The position numbers and the translations under genes are program-made. From positions 1-7,791 of the forward strand of contig JAXGTO010000047.1 of the NCBI GenBank assembly GCA_040774885.1: a stretch of DNA of 7,791 bases, in the 5' to 3' direction. The number at the start of each line of letters is the position of its first letter. Positions within the stretch are counted from its first letter, which is position 1. This document shows positions 5,591-7,791 of this stretch, piece by piece. Below the pieces are notes generated by a model, which saw only the letters and a program-made list of their open reading frames with translations, was not told where the DNA came from and searched no databases. This DNA comes from JAXGTO01 sp040774885. Its GTDB lineage: Bacteria > Actinomycetota > Coriobacteriia > Coriobacteriales > Eggerthellaceae.

Positions 5591-6061
5591 CTAGAAGCGG
5601 TAGTGCGAGAACGCACGGTTGGATTCGGCCATCTTGTAGAGGTCTTCGCGACGCTTGACCGAAGCACCCTGGTTTTCGGAGGCATCCATGATCTCGGCGG
5701 CCAGGCGCTGCTGCATGGTGTGTTCCTTGCGGCCGCGGCTGAAGTCGACGATCCAGCGGATGGCCAGCGTGGTGGCACGACGGGAGTTGACCTCCATGGG
5801 CACCTGGTAGGTGGCGCCGCCCACGCGCTTGGGCTTGACTTCCAGAGTGGGGCGCACGTTGTCCATGGCCTTCTTGAATACGGACAGGGCATCCTGACCG
5901 GTTTTTTCGGCCACGATGTCGAACGCACCGTAGACGATGCCCTCGGCGGTGGACTTCTTGCCATCGAGGAGGACTTTGTTGATCAGCTGGGTGACCAACC
6001 GGTTGTTGTAAACTGCATCCGCCTGGACTTCACGGCGGGTAGCTGCTGCACGACGCGGCAT
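5591..6061 (-). CDS. rpsG: 30S ribosomal protein S7
   Basis: This 156-residue S7 has the usual length. S7 nucleates folding of the 16S rRNA 3' major domain and lies near the E site, and in E. coli it is the repressor of the str operon. The family opening is seen as MPRR...REV and VYNNRLVTQLINKVLLDGKKSTAE up to about residue 40. The beta-hairpin that reaches the E site is at about 72-92 (TLEVKPKRVGGATYQVPMEV), followed by RWIVDFSRGRKEHTM and the C-terminal ASVKRREDLYKMAESNRAFSHYRF. The N-terminal AAATRR replaces the commoner GEVPKR but keeps its basic character. AAAGGAAG at 6068-6075 lies six bases before the ATG. It follows rpsL by 28 nt. It ends with TAG. Confidence 0.97.
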   Translation of the reverse strand: MPRRAAATRREVQADAVYNNRLVTQLINKVLLDGKKSTAEGIVYGAFDIVAEKTGQDALSVFKKAMDNVRPTLEVKPKRVGGATYQVPMEVNSRRATTLAIRWIVDFSRGRKEHTMQQRLAAEIMDASENQGASVKRREDLYKMAESNRAFSHYRF

Positions 6062-6089
6062 ATCTTACTTCCTTTCGTAAAGTTGCCGG

Positions 6090-6464
6090 TTATTTCTTGG
6101 GCTTCTTGGCGCCATAACGGCTGCGGGCCTGAGCGCGGTTGTCGACTGCGGCGCAGTCGAGCGTTGCGCGGATGACCTTGTAACGGACACCGGGGAGGTC
6201 CTTGACGCGGCCGCCGCGGATGAGCACCATGGAGTGCTCCTGCAGGTTGTGGCCGATGCCGGGGATATATGCGGTGACCTCCATGCCATTGACCAGACGC
6301 ACGCGGCAGACCTTGCGCAGCGCCGAGTTCGGCTTTTTGGGGGTGGTGGTGTAAACGCGGGTGCATACGCCGCGCTTCTGGGGATTGCCTTTGAGAGCCG
6401 GGGTCTTTTTCTTATCGACCGACTGCTGGCGGCCCTTGCGGACCAACTGATTGATAGTAGGCAA
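6090..6464 (-). CDS. rpsL: 30S ribosomal protein S12
   Basis: This 124-residue S12 matches the family end to end. S12 sits at the decoding centre and controls accuracy. The conserved RGVCTRVYTTTPKKPNSALR (31-50), IPGIGHNLQEHS (67-78) and RGGRVKDLPGVRY motifs are all present. Lys43 and Lys88, where substitutions give streptomycin resistance in other bacteria, are both wild type. Asp89, methylthiolated by RimO where that enzyme exists, is also present. The start is TTG at 6462-6464, not ATG; it is fixed by AAGGAG eight bases upstream and by alignment from PTINQLVRKG. It is the first gene of the operon, with a leader of about 100 nt, and ends with TAA. Confidence 0.97.
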   Translation of the reverse strand: MPTINQLVRKGRQQSVDKKKTPALKGNPQKRGVCTRVYTTTPKKPNSALRKVCRVRLVNGMEVTAYIPGIGHNLQEHSMVLIRGGRVKDLPGVRYKVIRATLDCAAVDNRAQARSRYGAKKPKK

Positions 6465-6472
6465 CTGTTCAA

Positions 6473-6478
6473 CTCCTT
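6473..6478 (-). promoter_or_regulatory. Shine-Dalgarno site fixing the TTG start of rpsL
   Basis: AAGGAG on the minus strand, eight bases before TTG at 6464-6462. No ATG or GTG lies at a usable distance in frame, so S12 appears to start with TTG. Confidence 0.85.
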
Positions 6479-6511
6479 TTTCTTACCGATTGCTTTCTTG
6501 CCTGCATTCGT

Positions 6512-6532
6512 GTGCGTTCTGCAGTTACGCAC
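6512..6532 (-). promoter_or_regulatory. Hairpin in the rpsL operon leader
   Basis: GTGCGT and ACGCAC pair over six bases around a nine-base loop, in the middle of the predicted 5' leader between the operon promoter and rpsL. It could affect translation or stability of the leader. It resembles no ribosomal-protein leader family I can name. Confidence 0.3.
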
Positions 6533-6568
6533 CCGAAAACAAGCGCCCCACACGGGACGCGAAGCGGT

Positions 6569-6597
6569 ACTTTATCACCCACCAAAAGGGGTGTCAA
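6569..6597 (-). promoter_or_regulatory. Main promoter of the rpsL-rplW operon
   Basis: On the minus strand TTGACA (6597-6592), a perfect -35, and TAAAGT (6574-6569), a good -10 with TGA directly in front of it as an extended element, are separated by exactly 17 bases. Transcription would start near 6562, leaving a leader of about 98 nt before rpsL. No other equally good promoter is seen further down the operon, and the short gene spacing suggests one long transcript ending at 1464-1495. Confidence 0.85.
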
Positions 6598-6605
6598 ACG
6601 CCACG

Positions 6606-6615
6606 CACCCGGGTG
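6606..6615. promoter_or_regulatory. Palindrome CACCCGGGTG upstream of the operon promoter
   Basis: A perfect ten-base palindrome lies eight bases upstream of the -35 box of the rpsL promoter. The same half-sites, CACCC (6576-6580) and GGGTG (6589-6593), recur with an eight-base gap inside the promoter spacer. The pair could be an operator shared by the divergent genes. In GC-rich DNA such short palindromes can also arise by chance. Confidence 0.3.
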
Positions 6616-6685
6616 TATCCATCCCTTCACAATTTCGTTGCTGCTGTGTGCGACCTGCATGTTTCACATCGTGGCAACACAGGGA

Positions 6686-6694
6686 TGATAGCAT
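6686..6694 (+). promoter_or_regulatory. Candidate extended -10 for the serine dehydratase gene
   Basis: TGA TAGCAT fits TGn followed by TAnnnT, and would start transcription near 6701, about 27 nt before the ATG, leaving room for the AGGAGG site. No clear -35 is seen at the right distance, so the call is weak. Confidence 0.3.
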
Positions 6695-6713
6695 GGCCGC
6701 ATCGAATGGAAAC

Positions 6714-6719
6714 AGGAGG
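6714..6719 (+). promoter_or_regulatory. Shine-Dalgarno site of the serine dehydratase gene
   Basis: AGGAGG ends eight bases before the ATG at 6728. This consensus-strength site decides the start of the gene. Confidence 0.9.
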
Positions 6720-6727
6720 CGCAGGGC

Positions 6728-7791
6728 ATGCAGACACTGAGGTTGAGCGACATCATCGGCCCCATCATGGTAGGGCCTTCCAGCAGCCATACGGCCGGCG
6801 CGCTGCGCATCGCCTTCATGGCCCGCCAGTTGATGGATTCCGCTCCCGCCTCCGTGGAGTTCAAGCTGTACGGGTCGTTCGCACATACGTACCGCGGCCA
6901 TGGCACCGACAAGGCGCTGGTGGCCGGCATGCTGGGCATGCAGCCCGACGATTTGGGCATCCGCGATTCCCTGGACGGCGCGAAAGCAGCGGGCATGCAC
7001 GTGACTTTCACTCCCCTGCCCAACGACAACTGCCCGCACCCCAACACAGTCGACATCATGATGAAGCCCAAACGCGGCGCTTCGGTGGAGGTGCGCGGTG
7101 TGAGCGTGGGCGGCGGTGCGGCCAAGATCGTGCGCATCGATGGCGTCGATGTGGACATAACCGGCGAGTTCACCAGCGTGGTGGTGCAGCAAAACGACGT
7201 GCCCGGCGTGCTTGCGCACATAGCCGGGTGCCTGAGCAATGCGGGCGTGAACATCGCCACGGCCACCATGTTCCGCGAACGCAAGGGCCATCGGGCCTAT
7301 ACGGTGATGGAGATAGACGGCCAGGTGCCTGCCGTGGTCCATGGCGCCATCAAGCGCAACCCCGCCGTTTTGGGCGTGCGCATCATCCCCGCCGCCGACA
7401 CGACGCAACGACGCGATGGCGAGCCCCAACCGGCCGAGCCCTCCGCTGCCGATCTGGAGCGTTTCGAACAAGCGGATTTCACAGACGGATCGGAGCTGCT
7501 TGCGCGTTGCGAAGAGGCCGGTTGCAACCTGGGTGCGGCTTTCCGAGCGCGTGAAGAAGCGCTGTCCGCAGCTGCGGGAACGCCCTTCGACGTGGACCCG
7601 TACCTCGACCGCGTGCTGGACGTTATGCGCGAAAGCGCCACCCGGCCCGCAACCGATGTGCAGCCCGGCATGGGCGGCCTGATAGGCGGTGAGGCCGCCG
7701 CGGTGACCGCTCTCGGCGAAAACGGCGCTTGCGACGGCATCCTGGCGCATAGCTGCAGCTATGCGCTTGCCGTGTTGGAAACCAACGCCAG
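6728..7791 (+). CDS. sdaA: L-serine dehydratase, single chain with beta, ACT and alpha domains (3' end cut)
   Basis: The enzyme deaminates L-serine to pyruvate and ammonia in the cytoplasm, using an oxygen-sensitive [4Fe-4S] cluster. The frame is open for 354 codons to the window edge without a stop. The beta domain covers about 1-145, with the signature VGPSSSHTAGA (15-25), GSFAHTYRGHGTDKALVAG, and HPNT. An ACT domain follows at about 149-217 (TSVVVQQNDVPGVLAHIAG, then NIATATMFRERKGHRAYTVMEID), normally an amino-acid-sensing module. After a charged, Pro-rich linker (about 228-243) the alpha domain begins, with GGLIGGEAAAV near 320-330. The cysteines that hold the cluster lie further on, outside the window. 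In Bacillus-type enzymes the beta-ACT and alpha parts are separate proteins; here no stop lies between them. It is divergent from rpsL with a 263-nt gap. Activation by serine through the ACT domain is an inference. Confidence 0.92.
   Translation, partial: MQTLRLSDIIGPIMVGPSSSHTAGALRIAFMARQLMDSAPASVEFKLYGSFAHTYRGHGTDKALVAGMLGMQPDDLGIRDSLDGAKAAGMHVTFTPLPNDNCPHPNTVDIMMKPKRGASVEVRGVSVGGGAAKIVRIDGVDVDITGEFTSVVVQQNDVPGVLAHIAGCLSNAGVNIATATMFRERKGHRAYTVMEIDGQVPAVVHGAIKRNPAVLGVRIIPAADTTQRRDGEPQPAEPSAADLERFEQADFTDGSELLARCEEAGCNLGAAFRAREEALSAAAGTPFDVDPYLDRVLDVMRESATRPATDVQPGMGGLIGGEAAAVTALGENGACDGILAHSCSYALAVLETNA

Noticed and set aside
3840..5594. Plus-strand open frame of 584 residues opposite fusA
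   Set aside because: It lies entirely antisense to a certain EF-G gene, has a low-complexity composition rich in Gly, His, Val and Asp that mirrors GC-rich codon use, and resembles no family.
6090..6464. Streptomycin-resistance allele of rpsL
   Set aside because: Lys43 and Lys88 are both the wild-type residues.
6575..7750. Minus-strand open frame of 391 residues opposite the serine dehydratase
   Set aside because: It is antisense to a well-supported gene with an AGGAGG site, crosses the operon promoter, and has His- and Arg-rich shadow composition.

Overview
This window is chromosomal housekeeping DNA. Its core is a seven-gene minus-strand translation operon in the order rpsL (S12), rpsG (S7), fusA (EF-G), rpsJ (S10), rplC (L3), rplD (L4), rplW (L23). 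It runs from a near-consensus promoter at about 6569-6597 down to a strong hairpin terminator at 1464-1495. The moderately high GC content, the actinobacterial flavour of S12 (VRKGRQ near the N-terminus, SRYGAKK at the C-terminus) and the anaerobe-type iron-sulfur serine dehydratase next door suggest a Coriobacteriia-like actinobacterium, perhaps Eggerthellaceae. This taxonomic guess comes from protein resemblance recalled from memory, not from a search, and is held with moderate confidence.

Layout. Positions 1-703 hold no convincing gene. They contain strong RNA-type hairpins (21-36, 36-89, 91-104), a 39-bp tandem repeat (three full copies and a partial fourth, 315-443), a dyad (440-477), and an imperfect direct duplication (609-658 and 680-726) that overlaps the 3' end of the next gene. 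Positions 704-1360 (minus) encode a six-helix Pr6Pr-type membrane protein that may be translated from a leaderless mRNA. Positions 1361-1548 hold the operon terminator. Positions 1549-6464 (minus) are the translation operon. Positions 6465-6727 are a divergent regulatory region. From 6728 to the right edge (plus) is the beginning of an L-serine dehydratase that carries beta, ACT and alpha domains on one chain and is cut by the window end.

How the genes work together. S12, S7, S10, L3, L4 and L23 are ribosome components, and EF-G drives translocation on that ribosome, so one promoter co-expresses decoding-centre, exit-tunnel and translocation parts. Two departures from the textbook layout stand out. 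No tuf gene lies between fusA and rpsJ (only 44 nt separate them), so the str and S10 clusters form one compact unit. The S10 cluster also ends after rplW at a terminator instead of continuing into rplB, rpsS and the following genes, which must therefore lie elsewhere.

No clearly new defence or mobile system is visible. The least explained material is the repeat- and hairpin-rich stretch at 1-703.
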